64,000 bases of DNA from Mycolicibacterium litorale. Its GTDB lineage: Bacteria; Actinomycetota; Actinomycetes; Mycobacteriales; Mycobacteriaceae. The notes beneath the pieces are model-generated. The model was not told the origin of the DNA. It was given only the letters and a program-made list of their open reading frames with translations, and did no database searches. This document shows, piece by piece, positions 1 to 9,842 of this stretch (its first letter is position 1; every line of letters starts with the position of its first letter). The position numbers and the translations under genes are program-made. The DNA lies in NCBI GenBank assembly GCA_002007745.1, contig CP019882.1, positions 3,658,001 to 3,722,000 on the forward strand, given 5' to 3'.

Positions 1-839
1 GACATGCTTGGCCGTCAAGCCGCACCGCAATACGTTGTCGCTGTTGGCCATGATTTCGACGGCGGTGCCACGCAGGTACGCATGTACGGTTCCAGCGTCG
101 AGGTAGACACACTCACCGGGTGACAGATGCACGTAGTTGAGAAGCACCGTGAGCAACACACCGACGTCGCAACCGTGGTCGCGATATGCCAGCCGGGCAG
201 CCAGAAGGGGGCCGTCGGTCGCGCGCGCCGCCCGACGCGCAAGCGCCTCGACAGCCGCCCAGGGCTCCGGATGGGTCAGCACGGCGGTGAACGCGGCACG
301 AATCGGTTCGGGCTGGGCCAGGGCATCTTCGATAAAAGTGAGCTCAGGCAGCGCCAATTCGGCGAGAAGCGCTCGCGATTGGGCCACCGGCTGGAATCCG
401 CACATCGCGTCGAAGGGTGTGAGAGCGAAGAGCAGCTCGGGCTTGTGGTTGGGGTCGCGGTAGTTGCGTCCCGGTGCGCTCCTGGGTATTCCCGCAGCCT
501 CCTCCGCGGCGAAACCGGCGTCGGCCTGTTGGCGGGTCGGGTGCACCTGGATCGACAAAGCCTTGTCGGCGGCGAGGATTTTCAGCAGAAACGGAAGCCG
601 CCCCCGAACCGCCCGGCGACGGACGGCCCGAGGGCGGCTTGGGGGTCACGGGCCAGCAGCTGGTCAAGCGCTATCCCGTGCGAGGGGACCGGGCTCGGCG
701 CCTCGGGATGCGCGCCGAACCAGATTTCGGCGACGCGCCGTCCGTCGCTCGGCCGACCCAGGAGTTCGGGTATGGCCGTGTGGGAACCCCAGTCGTAATG
801 GCGTTGGACGCCTTCGACAGCCACGACTCGAGTCGCCAT
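1..839 (-). CDS. manA: Mannose-6-phosphate isomerase, C-terminus off the left edge, frameshifted
   Basis: Type I phosphomannose isomerase, a zinc cupin enzyme interconverting fructose-6-phosphate and mannose-6-phosphate in the cytoplasm; in mycobacteria it supplies mannose for lipoglycans. Readable family blocks are VQRHYDWGS at the N-terminus, then LPFLLKILAADKALSIQVHP (metal site), CGFQPV and NYVHLSPGECVYLDAG. The start is ATG at 839, giving MATRVVAVEG. About 78 codons in, at the C5 run 601-605, the frame breaks: the upstream frame ends in FGGGFRFC and stop, while the correct protein continues one frame over. Adding one base to the run restores it. Only about 280 residues are inside the window. 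The position next to hflX differs from M. tuberculosis. Confidence 0.88.
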
Positions 840-1178
840 GACACCTCACTCACATCGACCGGACGAGCAGCGACAAGCGGCGTTTCTTCTTCCGGCCCGG
901 AGCTTCGTTGACCGGGATCCATCAGGACTTACGACTGCGCCCGCCCGCACGAGCCGTCAACGCGCGGCTGTAGTCGCCAACAGCATAAACGTCGCTGATC
1001 AATGTCTCGCGTCGACAATTCCGTCCGTGAGCAGAGCGGCCGACCAGCGAATTGCGCAGCGGCCACACCCGTCCGGAACCGTTGGGTCGATTGCGCTTGA
1101 TCACACCGGGGTGACGCGACGGCGTTCGACGTGGTGGCCGAAAGTTCCGGTACAGCACCGCTGTCCGGCTGACCGGCC
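840..1178. other. Intergenic region between manA and hflX
   Basis: About 340 bases without a convincing gene. The short open frames on both strands resemble no family and lack ribosome binding sites. It should hold the manA promoter near 840-900. It is also the point where gene order leaves the M. tuberculosis pattern. No repeat, transposase remnant or tRNA-like sequence was seen. Confidence 0.5.
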
Positions 1179-2588
1179 CTAGGCCGTCACGTATTGGCGC
1201 AAGCCGGCGGCAAGTGCAGCGGGGACCCGGGCTTTGAGCCGGGTTCCGGCCTCGGTGTGTTCGGTGGCGTCGACATGGCCGTCGTTGTGCAGCCGGGCCA
1301 CCAAATCGCCCCGGTCGTAGGGAATCGTCACGTCGACGGTGACCTCCCGGGGCTCGACGAGTTCACTGAGCCGGGTGCGCAGGCGGTCGATGCCTTCCCC
1401 GGTGCGCGCCGAGACGAACACCGCCCCGGACAGGGCGCGGCGCAGCTGCGCCAGCGTGAGCTCATCGGCGGCATCGATCTTGTTGACTACCAACAACTCC
1501 GGGGCCGGCGGTGCGTGGTGGTCGTTCTGCACCTCGCGGAGGACCTCGCGGACCGCCTCGATCTGGGCCATCGGGTTGGAGTCGGATCCGTCGACCACGT
1601 GCACCAGCAGGTCGGCGTCGACGACCTCTTCCAGGGTGGACCGGAACGCCTCCACCAGCTGGGTCGGCAGGTGCCGGACGAATCCGACGGTGTCGGTCAG
1701 GACGAACTGACGGCCGTCGTCGAATTCCCCACGGCGCGTTGTGGGTTCGAGGGTGGCGAACAGCGCGTTCTGGACCAGCACACCGGCACCGGTCAGCGCG
1801 TTGAGCAGGCTGGACTTACCCGCGTTGGTGTAGCCGACGATCGCGATCGACGGCACGTCGCTGTGCAGCCGGCGGCTGCGCTGGGTGTCACGGACCTGCT
1901 TCATGTCCTTGATCTCCCGGCGCAGCTTGGACATCCGCTCCCGGATCCGGCGCCGGTCGGTCTCGATCTTGGTCTCACCCGGGCCACGGGTTCCGACACC
2001 GCCACCGCTGCCACCGGCACGGCCGCCGGCCTGCCGCGACATCGACTCGCCCCAGCCCCGCAGCCTGGGCAACATGTACTGCATCTGGGCCAGCTCCACC
2101 TGCGCCTTGCCCTCGCGGCTGCTGGCGTGCTGGGCGAAGATGTCCAGGATCAGCGCGGTGCGGTCGACGACCTTGACCTTGACGACCTTCTCCAGCGCGT
2201 TGAGCTGTGCGGGACTCAGTTCGCCGTCGCAGATCACCGTGTCGGCGCCGGTGGCGATGACGGTCTGGCGCAGCTCCTGAGCCTTGCCGGAGCCGATGTA
2301 GGTGGACGGGTCGGGCTTGTCGCGGCGCTGGATGAGCCCTTCGAGCACCTCGGAGCCCGCGGTCTCAGCCAGGGCGGCGAGTTCGGCGAGGCTGGCGTCG
2401 GCGTCGGCCGCGCTGCCCTCGGTCCACACCCCGACCAGCACGACGCGCTCCAGGCGCAACTGGCGGTATTCGACTTCGGAGACGTCGGCGAGTTCGGTGG
2501 ACAGCCCGGCGACGCGGCGCAGCGCGGCGCGGTCCTCGAGAGCGAGTTCGCCGACGCTCGGGTCGGCGGGAGAATCAGGTCTGGTCAT
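1179..2588 (-). CDS. hflX: GTPase HflX
   Basis: Ribosome-associated GTPase of the HflX family (469 aa), which in other bacteria splits or rescues stalled 70S ribosomes. The N-terminal HflX domain contains the glycine-rich linker GGRAGGSGGGVGTRGPGE. The GTPase domain follows with G1 GYTNAGKSSLLN, G3 DTVGF and G4 NKID. ATG 2588 (MTRPDSPADPSVGEL) matches where mycobacterial homologues begin; an in-frame start at 2615 adds nine residues but neither start has a clear ribosome binding site. It is the last gene of a minus-strand run Rv2729c-Rv2728c-miaA-dapF-hflX, 66 bases after dapF. Confidence 0.95.
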   Translation of the reverse strand: MTRPDSPADPSVGELALEDRAALRRVAGLSTELADVSEVEYRQLRLERVVLVGVWTEGSAADADASLAELAALAETAGSEVLEGLIQRRDKPDPSTYIGSGKAQELRQTVIATGADTVICDGELSPAQLNALEKVVKVKVVDRTALILDIFAQHASSREGKAQVELAQMQYMLPRLRGWGESMSRQAGGRAGGSGGGVGTRGPGETKIETDRRRIRERMSKLRREIKDMKQVRDTQRSRRLHSDVPSIAIVGYTNAGKSSLLNALTGAGVLVQNALFATLEPTTRRGEFDDGRQFVLTDTVGFVRHLPTQLVEAFRSTLEEVVDADLLVHVVDGSDSNPMAQIEAVREVLREVQNDHHAPPAPELLVVNKIDAADELTLAQLRRALSGAVFVSARTGEGIDRLRTRLSELVEPREVTVDVTIPYDRGDLVARLHNDGHVDATEHTEAGTRLKARVPAALAAGLRQYVTA

Positions 2589-2654
2589 AACTGGTACCGA
2601 TGGTGTCACGCACATACAACGTCGCGCATCCCAATAACGTCCCCACCCCCGGAA

Positions 2655-3524
2655 TCAGTGTTGGGCCGCCCACCACGCGTCGGCCACCTCGCCGCCGGCC
2701 ACCAACACCGAGGGGCCGCGAAGGAAGCTGGTCGTGTCGTTGACCTCGACGGTGACCTCGCCGCCGGGAATCCGCACCCGCAGCACACCGGTCGGCCTGC
2801 CGAGATGCTCGAGTGCGGCGACCGCGGCGGCGACCGTGCCGGTGCCACAGGAGCGGGTCTCGCCGACGCCGCGTTCGTGCACGCGCATGTGCACCGAGTC
2901 GTCGACCGGCGGAGTCAGTATTTCGACGTTGACGCCGTCGGGGAACTGGCCGTGGTCGAACTCGACGGGTGCGCCGACGTCGAGGGCGGCCAGACCCGCC
3001 TCGGTCAGCTCGGGATCCAGGCAGGCCAGGTGCGGGTTACCGACGTCGACACCGACACCGGTGAACCGTCGGCCGCCCACGATGGCGGCACCGGAGCCGA
3101 GCCGGTTGACCTTGCCCATCTCGACGGTGACCTCGGCGTCGAGGGAGTCCGCGTGGTGCACGATCACCGGGCGTGGCCCGGCCAGCGAACCGACCACGAA
3201 TGCGTCGCGATCCTCCAGGCCGCTGGCCCGCAGGTAGTGGGCGAACACCCGCACTCCGTTGCCGCACATCTGGGCGAACGAACCGTCGGCATTGCGGTAG
3301 TCCATGTACCAGTCGCCGGCCTCGACGCCTTCGGGCAGTCGGTCGAGCACGCCGGCCGCTACCACCGCACCTGCGGTGGTCACCCGCAGCACGCCGTCGG
3401 CGCCCAATCCGCGACGGCGATCGCACAGCGCAGCGACGGCGGCGGGCGCCAGATCCAGCTGCGCGTGCAGGTCGGGCAACACCACGAAGTCGTTCTGCGT
3501 GCCGTGCCCTTTGGCGAAGATCAC
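2655..3524 (-). CDS. dapF: Diaminopimelate epimerase
   Basis: Converts LL- to meso-diaminopimelate, the penultimate step of lysine synthesis and source of the peptidoglycan cross-linking residue. 289 aa, normal for actinobacteria. Begins MIFAKGHGTQNDFVVLPD. Both catalytic cysteines of this PLP-independent racemase fold are present, in MCGNGVRVF (near residue 85) and in RSCGTGTVAA (near residue 225). It starts 4 bases after the miaA stop, so the two are probably co-transcribed. dapA and dapB of the same pathway lie elsewhere in this window. Confidence 0.96.
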   Translation of the reverse strand: MIFAKGHGTQNDFVVLPDLHAQLDLAPAAVAALCDRRRGLGADGVLRVTTAGAVVAAGVLDRLPEGVEAGDWYMDYRNADGSFAQMCGNGVRVFAHYLRASGLEDRDAFVVGSLAGPRPVIVHHADSLDAEVTVEMGKVNRLGSGAAIVGGRRFTGVGVDVGNPHLACLDPELTEAGLAALDVGAPVEFDHGQFPDGVNVEILTPPVDDSVHMRVHERGVGETRSCGTGTVAAAVAALEHLGRPTGVLRVRIPGGEVTVEVNDTTSFLRGPSVLVAGGEVADAWWAAQH

Positions 3525-3528
3525 CCGT

Positions 3529-4463
3529 TCAGGATACGTCCCGCCACCGCGCGATCACCTCGTCGGCGAGCCCGGGCGCCGCCCCGTCGAGCCAGTGCAC
3601 GCGGTGGTCGCGGCGAAACCACGACCGCTGTCGGCGCACGTAACGGCGGGTACCGATGAAGGTGAGTTCACGGGCCTCGGCGAACTGCTCGTCGGTGCCG
3701 CCGGCGTCGAGAGCGGCGATCACCTGGGCGTACCCGAGCGCACGGGCGGCGGTGACCCCGTCGCGCAGACCGCAGTCCAGCAGGCCGAGCACCTCGTCGA
3801 CCAGGCCCGCGGCGAACATGTCGTCGGTGCGTTGCGCCAGTCGCTCGTCGAGGACGGTGGTCTCCCAGTCCAATCCGATGATGACCGTGTCCCAGCGGGG
3901 CGCCCCGATGCGCGGGGCCGACGCGGCGAAAGGCTGTCCGGTCAGCTCGACCACTTCCAGTGCCCGCACGATCCGGCGGCCGTCGGTGGCCAGGATCGCG
4001 GCCGCGGCGGCGGGGTCGCGGTCGGCGAGTTCGGCGTGCAGTGCGGCCACCCCACCTCGGCCAGCCGCAGCTCCCAGCGCGCGCGCACCCGCGGGTCGGT
4101 GGCCGGGAACGCCCAGTCGTCGAGCAGCGATTGGATGTAGAGCATCGACCCACCGACGATCAGCGGGACCGACCCGCGGGCCGTGATCGCCTCGACATCG
4201 GCGGCGGCAGCCTCCTGGTAGCGCGCGACGGTCGCGGTTTCGGTGATGTCGAGGACGTCGAGCTGATGATGCGGGATGCCGCGGCGTTCGGCGACGGGAA
4301 GCTTGGCGGTGCCGATGTCCATGCCGCGGTACTGCTGCATGGCGTCGGCATTGATGACTTCGACGCTGATCTCCCCGCCCAGCCGTTCGGCCACGTCGAG
4401 CGCCAGCTGTGACTTGCCGGTGCCGGTGGGACCGATGACGGCGATCGGTCTGATCCTGGTCAC
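3529..4463 (-). CDS. miaA: tRNA dimethylallyltransferase MiaA, frameshifted
   Basis: Transfers dimethylallyl to A37 of tRNAs reading UNN codons; MiaB later in this window thiomethylates the same base. The N-terminal part has the P-loop GPTGTGKSQLALD and INADAMQQYRGMDIGTAK, and the C-terminal part has TGQPF and RALGYAQV and ends in FIGTRRYVRRQRSWFRRD. The two halves are in different frames. The break is at the C4 run 4050-4053; one added base gives a continuous 311-residue protein through EVGVAALHAELADRDP. GTG 4463 overlaps the Rv2728c-like stop as GTGA, favouring coupling; GTG 4472 is an alternative. MiaA is strongly conserved, so real loss is unlikely. Confidence 0.9.
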
Positions 4464-5146
4464 GGGACCCACACGCCGACGAAGTAACCCACCCCGTAGG
4501 GCGCGCTGCGGACCAGTTCCCGGGCGGCGCGTGGCCCGGGACCGGCCAGCCCCGCCAGCACCTGGTAGGCCACGCGGCCGACGACAGCGTTCGGCAGCGC
4601 ATCGAGCGCGCCGGTGTCGCCTGCGGCGAGCGCGGAGTCGAGGGCCGCCTGCAGCGGCGCGGCGCCGGGGTCGTAGCCGCCGGGAGCGGGCGGTGTCAGT
4701 GTGTTCGCGCCGTCGGCGACCACCAGCACACCGACGGGGTCGGCGACGGCGTCGATCTCGGCGCGCAACGCTCGGCCGTGAGCCAGCGCCGACGCGCTGT
4801 CAGTTTCGGCGCGAAACACCCGCACCTGAGCTCGCGCGGCCGGGTTGGCCTGCCCGCGAAGCCAGCCGGCGAACAGCGCGCACAACGGCAGGGCACGCAC
4901 CGCCGGGGGTGCGTCCGGGGCCAGCGCGATGTCGACGTTCACCCCGTACCCGGCGAATGTGCCGCGGGTGTCGGCCTCGATGACCTGATCAGCGGCGCCC
5001 ACGCCGACCGCGATCCAGCGGTCGGGCAGCTCGGCGGCCGCCGCCACCGCGGCGGCGCGGATATCGGCCACCTCGGCGGCGGCCGCACCGGCCAGCTCGG
5101 GAACCAGAACCGGCGCCGACGGCGTCAGGGCAATGGCGCTCAACAC
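4460..5146 (-). CDS. LigB-like class III extradiol dioxygenase-fold protein (Rv2728c family)
   Basis: 228 aa, very rich in alanine, starting MLSAIALTPSAPVLVPEL. The order of segments (PSAPVLVPEL, then GVGVNVDIAL-type, then VLVVADGANTL) resembles the LigB-type catalytic domain of aromatic-ring-opening dioxygenases, as in M. tuberculosis Rv2728c. The histidines that bind iron in true enzymes are not evident, so catalytic activity is doubtful. It is followed by miaA with a 4-base overlap, and preceded by the transporter gene 20 bases upstream. Its role is unknown. Confidence 0.75.
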   Translation of the reverse strand: MLSAIALTPSAPVLVPELAGAAAAEVADIRAAAVAAAAELPDRWIAVGVGAADQVIEADTRGTFAGYGVNVDIALAPDAPPAVRALPLCALFAGWLRGQANPAARAQVRVFRAETDSASALAHGRALRAEIDAVADPVGVLVVADGANTLTPPAPGGYDPGAAPLQAALDSALAAGDTGALDALPNAVVGRVAYQVLAGLAGPGPRAARELVRSAPYGVGYFVGVWVP

Positions 5147-5166
5147 GCCTCACACGCTAGTGGCCG

Positions 5167-6054
5167 TCAGCCGGGGACATTCTCGGTGGCGGACTGCGCA
5201 CTGGAGGCGGCCTCCCCGCTGGCCAGTGCCGCGGTGGCGACGATCATCACCGCGACCGCGGCGATGAGAATGAACCAGCCGGTCTCACCGGGCCGCAAGG
5301 TCTCGCCGAGCACGAAGATGCCCAGCACCGAGCCCACCACCGGTTCGGCGACGGTCATCGTCGGCAACGACGCCGCCATCGCACCAGCCCGGAACGCGGA
5401 CTGTTGCCAGGCGGTCGCAGCGACCGCCACCAGCGCCCAGGCGTAGAGCTCCGGGGTGCTCAGCATCGCCCAGATGCCGTGGTCGAGGCGGTCGACGACG
5501 CCCTTGGTGAGCACCGCGAACAGTCCCCACAACGATCCGGAGACCAGCGCGAGGAGTACCGCGGCGGCGGGCCGCCCGGACAGGACCCTGGCGCCCAGCA
5601 CGCACAGCACCACGGCGGGGCCCATGATCGCGGCCACCCAGATCCATAGTCCGAGCCCGGCGCGGGAATGCCCTTCGGTCGGATTGCCGACGGTGACGAT
5701 CACCGCCACCGACACGGCCAGCAGCACCGCCCACATCCACTGCACCCGGCTGATGCGCCGGTGCGCGAAATAGGCGCTCAGCGGCAGCGCGAACAGCAGC
5801 GAGGTGACCAGCAGTGCCTGCACCAGCAGCACAGACCCGAAGGCCAGCGCAGCGGCCTGAAACCCGAACCCCGCTCCCCCGACCAGGCTGCCCAACCACC
5901 AGGTTTTGTCGCGCAGCAGGCGGGTGAACAGCTCGACATGGCCGACGTCCTCATCGGTGACGTCGTGCGCGGAGCGTTGCTGAATCACGTCCCCGATCGC
6001 GATGAACAGAGCGGCGCACAACGCCAGGAGGGCAGCGATGTCCGCTCGTGCCAT
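5167..6054 (-). CDS. DMT-family transporter or membrane protein (Rv2729c family)
   Basis: 295-residue integral membrane protein with about nine to ten hydrophobic helices, beginning MARADIAALLALCAALFIAI. The two repeated halves and the last-helix pattern PVVGSVLGIFVLGETLRPGE are typical of EamA/DMT-superfamily exporters. The substrate cannot be inferred. The end of the protein is a polar tail rich in Ser and Glu. It is the first gene of the run leading to hflX. Upstream, 6055-6271 separates it from the divergent DUF349 gene and must contain both promoters. Confidence 0.82.
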   Translation of the reverse strand: MARADIAALLALCAALFIAIGDVIQQRSAHDVTDEDVGHVELFTRLLRDKTWWLGSLVGGAGFGFQAAALAFGSVLLVQALLVTSLLFALPLSAYFAHRRISRVQWMWAVLLAVSVAVIVTVGNPTEGHSRAGLGLWIWVAAIMGPAVVLCVLGARVLSGRPAAAVLLALVSGSLWGLFAVLTKGVVDRLDHGIWAMLSTPELYAWALVAVAATAWQQSAFRAGAMAASLPTMTVAEPVVGSVLGIFVLGETLRPGETGWFILIAAVAVMIVATAALASGEAASSAQSATENVPG

Positions 6055-6271
6055 GACCGATCTCCTCCGCCCTCGAATGGGCCAGCCTGCCCGCCGATCG
6101 GTGCCCGGTGCAACCCCAGACCACCCAACCCGGGGGCACGGGTCGACTCAACCTGGTTCAATACCAACGAGGACGGCTGCCCGCAATCCGGCACCGTCGA
6201 CCATGCAGTGGCGCCGCGTCGCGCGGCAGATGCGCGGGCTTCCCCGCGCGGAGGGTAGGTGAGGCGAGTCC

Positions 6272-7596
6272 ATGGCCATCGATGAACCGAACGCCGGCGG
6301 CCCACCCAGGCCGGCTCCCCGTCCTGGTCCGCCGCGACCCGTTCCCAAGCCCCACCCACCAGCCGCGCCGGTGGCCGCGCCACCGTCCAGCGATCCGCAC
6401 CGGTTCGGGCGCGTGGACGACGACGGCACCGTCTGGCTGATCACCGCCGCCGGCGAGCGGACGATCGGGTCGTGGCAGGCCGGTGACACCGAGGCCGCCT
6501 ACGCCCACTTCGGCCGGCGGTTCGAGGATCTGGCCACCGAGGTCACGTTGATGGAGACCAGGCTGGCGTCGGGTGCCGGCGACGCCCGCAAGATCAAGGC
6601 AGCCGCCGCCGCATTGGCCGAAACCCTGCCCACGGCAAGCGTTCTGGGCGATCTGGATGCGCTGACCGCACGTCTGGCGGCAATCCGCGACCATGCCGAG
6701 GAGACCGCCGCGGCCGACCGTGCCCGTCGTGACGAACACCGTGCCGAGCAAACCTCCCGCAAGGAGGCTCTGGCCGCCGAGGCCGAGGAGTTGGCTGCCA
6801 ACGCCACCCAGTGGAAGGCCGCCGGCGACCGGTTACGGACCATCCTCGACGAGTGGCGCACCATCACCGGCCTGGACCGCAAGACTGACGACGCATTGTG
6901 GAAGCGCTATTCGGCCGCCCGCGAGACGTTCAACCGTCGGCGAGGCTCGCACTTCGCCGATCTCGACCGTGAGCGCGCCGGGGCCCGGCAGGCCAAGGAG
7001 GCGCTGTGCCAGCGGGCCGAGGAGCTGTCGGGATCGACGGACTGGGCGGCGACGGCCGGTGCGTTTCGTGATCTGCTCACCCAGTGGAAGGCTGCCGGGC
7101 GGGCGGCCAAGGATGTCGACGACGCGCTGTGGCATCGGTTCAAGGCCGCTCAGGACACCTTCTTCGCCGCCCGCAACGCGGTCAGCGCCGAACGTGACGC
7201 GGAGTTCACGGCCAATGCGTCCGCGAAGGAAGCGCTGTTGGCCGAGGCGGAGAAACTCGACACCGCCAACCTTGACGCCGCTCGCGCGGCGCTGCGGACG
7301 ATCACCGACAAGTGGGACGCCATCGGCAAGGTCCCCCGCGAGCGGGCCCCGAATTGGAGCGCCGACTGCGGGCGGTGGAGAAGAAGATCCGCGACGCAGT
7401 CGACTCCAGTCGCGTCGATCCGGAGGCGCAGGCTCGTGCCGAGCAGTTCCGTGCCCGCGCCGAGCAGTATCAGCGGCAGGCGGAGAAGGCCGCGGCGGCG
7501 GGCCGCACCAAGGATGCCGAGCAGGCCCGGGCCAGTGCCGAGCAGTGGCAGCAGTGGGCGGACGCGGCCGCCGAGGCACTGGGCAAGCGCCGCTAG
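6272..7596 (+). CDS. DUF349 domain protein (Rv2731 family), frameshifted
   Basis: Long helical protein of about 441 residues once restored. After a proline-rich start and a short module VDDDGTVWLITAAGERTIGSW it has three DUF349 repeats, each marked by a W-K-A-A-G block (TQWKAAGDRLRTI, TQWKAAGRAAKDVDDALWHRF, DKWDAIGKVPRE). The tail is a predicted coiled coil rich in Ala, Gln and Arg. The frame breaks at the C4 run 7347-7350; one more base gives RAPELERRLRAVEKKI. DUF349 proteins are uncharacterised here. Its stop shares a palindromic CTAG with the stop of the convergent Rv2732c-like gene. Confidence 0.85.
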
Positions 7597-8201
7597 GGCG
7601 CGTCCTCCGCGGGCGGCTGCTGGCCGCCTCGCTCGCGGCGGTCCACATCCTCTAGGAGGGTGCGGGACTGACGCTGGGCGGCCTCGTCGCGCCGCTGCGC
7701 TTCGGCGGCCAGCTGCACCGCAGTGCGCGTCCAGACCACCCGCGCCCAGTGGAAGGTCAGCAGGATGACCGCGAACCAGCCGATCAGCAGCCCGATCCCG
7801 GGGCCGGGGTGACCGTGCGCCGCGGTCTGGCGCGACCACACCGCCAGCAGTCCGAGCGCGCTGGCCAGTGCCGATCCCGCCAGGGCGATCCAGGCCAACG
7901 CCCAGCGGCGGGTCAGCAGCGCCAGCATCGAGAACCCGACGCCGAACACCAGCGCGAGCCAGCTGAAGATCCGTGACGGGAGGGCGATGCCCACACTGAG
8001 CGCCTTGTCATCGCCCATGAGCACGTCGACCCCGCGGGCGCTGCCGGTGTGCGGCAGGATCAGCGACACCAGCAGGATGAACACCAGGATCGCCACGACC
8101 ATGGCCCGGGCGCCGGGCTGGATCTCGCCGGCGACCTTGCGCTCGGCCGCCTCGATCTCCGAGCGGTAGTCCTCCCAGCTGTCATCGTTGTGACGACTCA
8201 T
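7593..8201 (-). CDS. Conserved four-helix membrane protein (Rv2732c family)
   Basis: 202 aa. A charged N-terminus (MSRHNDDSWEDYRSEIEAAERK) precedes four hydrophobic segments (AMVVAILVFILLVSLIL, IFSWLALVFGVGFSMLALL, WIALAGSALASALGLLAVW, GIGLLIGWFAVILLTFHW), then a basic, probably cytoplasmic tail. ATG 8201 overlaps the miaB stop as ATGA, so it is translationally coupled to miaB. It matches M. tuberculosis Rv2732c by position and layout. No function is known. Confidence 0.85.
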   Translation of the reverse strand: MSRHNDDSWEDYRSEIEAAERKVAGEIQPGARAMVVAILVFILLVSLILPHTGSARGVDVLMGDDKALSVGIALPSRIFSWLALVFGVGFSMLALLTRRWALAWIALAGSALASALGLLAVWSRQTAAHGHPGPGIGLLIGWFAVILLTFHWARVVWTRTAVQLAAEAQRRDEAAQRQSRTLLEDVDRRERGGQQPPAEDAP

Positions 8202-9724
8202 CGCGCACATCCCGTCGTCTCCTCGGGGCGAGGTCGACCCACCGGAGGTAGTCCCAACCCGACGGTGCGGGGGCGCTGCCCGGTGGCATGGGCGTCGCCG
8301 GCCCGAGTGCGGCGGTAGCTGCGCAGCGGCGCATCAGCGATGAGGTGGTGCGGCGCGGCACCGGTCACCGTGGTGGTGACGATGTCGCCGGGACGCACCG
8401 TGGTCTGCCCCGGCGTGAAGTGGACCAGCCGGCCATCGCGGGCCCGCCCGCTCATCCGGGCGGTGCTGGCATCCTTGCGCCCCTCGCCGGTGGCCACCAG
8501 CAGTTCGACCTCGGTGCCGATCTGGGCCTTGTTCTCCTCCAGCGAGATCGCTTCCTGGAGCTCGATAAGCCGTTGATAACGTTCCTGCACAACAGCTTTG
8601 GGCAGCTGATCGGGCAACTCGGCGGCCGGTGTGCCGGGCCGCTTGGAGTACTGGAAGGTGAACGCCGCACTGAACCGGGCTGCGCGCACCACATCGAGGG
8701 TGGCGGCGAAGTCCTCCTCGGTCTCGCCGGGGAAGCCGACGATGATGTCGGTGGTGATAGCGGCGTGTGGCATGGCGGCGCGCACCCGGTCGATGATGCC
8801 GAGATACTTCTCGGCCCGGTAGGACCGGCGCATCGCCTTGAGCATGCGGTCGGAGCCGGACTGCAGCGGCATGTGCAACGCGGGGCAGACGTTCGGGGTC
8901 TGCGCCATCGCCTCGATCACGTCGTCGGTGAACTCGGCCGGATGCGGTGAGGTGAAGCGGACCCGTTCCAGGCCGTCGACGTCACCGCAGCGGCGCAGCA
9001 GCGTGGCGAATGCGCCGCGATCGCGAGGCGTTCCGGGGTCGGCGAAGGACACCCCGTAGGCGTTGACGTTCTGGCCGAGCAGGGTGATCTCCAGCACGCC
9101 CTGGTCGACCAGCGATCGCACTTCGGCCAGGATCTCGTCGGGGTGGCGGTCCACTTCCTTGCCCCGCAGCGACGGCACGATGCAGAACGTGCAGGTGTTG
9201 TTGCAGCCCACCGAAATGGAAACCCATGCGGCATAGGCAGATTCGCGCGCGGCCGGCAGTGTCGACGGAAATTCCCGCAGCGACTCGGCGATCTCGACCT
9301 GAGCTTGCCGGTTGTGCCGGGCCCGATCCAACAGGGCGGGCAGGGATCCGATGTTGTGGGTGCCGAACACGACGTCGACCCAGGGCGCCTTCTCCAGCAC
9401 GCTGTCGCGGTCCTTCTGGGCCAGACAGCCCCCGACGGCGATCTGCATGTCAGGGTCGGCCTGCTTGCGCGGCGCCAGGTGGCTGATGTTGCCGTACAGC
9501 TTGTTGTCAGCGTTCTCCCGGACCGCGCAGGTGTTGAACACCACCACGTCGGCGTCGGCGTTGTCGGCCGCCCGACGATATCCGGCTGCCTCCAGCAACC
9601 CGGCGAGACGCTCGGAATCGTGGACGTTCATCTGACAGCCGTAGGTCCGGACCTGGTAGGTGCGCCCGTCCGCCCGGTCGGGCGTGTCGCCCGCCGGCTG
9701 GTCGTTGGTCAGCACCGATGTCAC
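8198..9724 (-). CDS. miaB: tRNA-2-methylthio-N6-dimethylallyladenosine synthase MiaB
   Basis: Radical-SAM methylthiotransferase (508 aa) adding the methylthio group to MiaA-modified A37. N-terminal UPF0004 domain: TYGCQMNVHDSERL, VFNTCAVRENADNK and VGGCLAQ supply three cysteines for the auxiliary cluster. Radical-SAM site: SVGCNNTCTFCIVPSLRG. The C-terminal TRAM domain includes LVHFTPGQTTVRPGDIV. GTG 9724 (VTSVLTNDQ) is chosen because the long upstream open frame is antisense to the gluA ATPase. The gene overlaps the following membrane-protein gene by four bases. Confidence 0.95.
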   Translation of the reverse strand: MTSVLTNDQPAGDTPDRADGRTYQVRTYGCQMNVHDSERLAGLLEAAGYRRAADNADADVVVFNTCAVRENADNKLYGNISHLAPRKQADPDMQIAVGGCLAQKDRDSVLEKAPWVDVVFGTHNIGSLPALLDRARHNRQAQVEIAESLREFPSTLPAARESAYAAWVSISVGCNNTCTFCIVPSLRGKEVDRHPDEILAEVRSLVDQGVLEITLLGQNVNAYGVSFADPGTPRDRGAFATLLRRCGDVDGLERVRFTSPHPAEFTDDVIEAMAQTPNVCPALHMPLQSGSDRMLKAMRRSYRAEKYLGIIDRVRAAMPHAAITTDIIVGFPGETEEDFAATLDVVRAARFSAAFTFQYSKRPGTPAAELPDQLPKAVVQERYQRLIELQEAISLEENKAQIGTEVELLVATGEGRKDASTARMSGRARDGRLVHFTPGQTTVRPGDIVTTTVTGAAPHHLIADAPLRSYRRTRAGDAHATGQRPRTVGLGLPPVGRPRPEETTGCAR

Positions 9725-9842
9725 CCGCTCATCGTACGGAGCGGCCCCGCTGCGGGAGAAATCGCCGGATCGGCCAACGCTGCGCAAACTGTGGGTTAGC
9801 TGGGTATGGTCAGAGCCTATGGGGCGCAGCGGCGGGGAGCCG

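Noticed and set aside
1174..1186. CGGCC-CTA-GGCCG hairpin at the end of hflX
   Set aside because: Only five base pairs and it spans the stop codon; too weak to call a terminator.
1194..3659. 821-codon open frame on the plus strand
   Set aside because: It is fully antisense to hflX, dapF and the start of miaA, all with clear motifs; its composition is that of a high-GC shadow frame.
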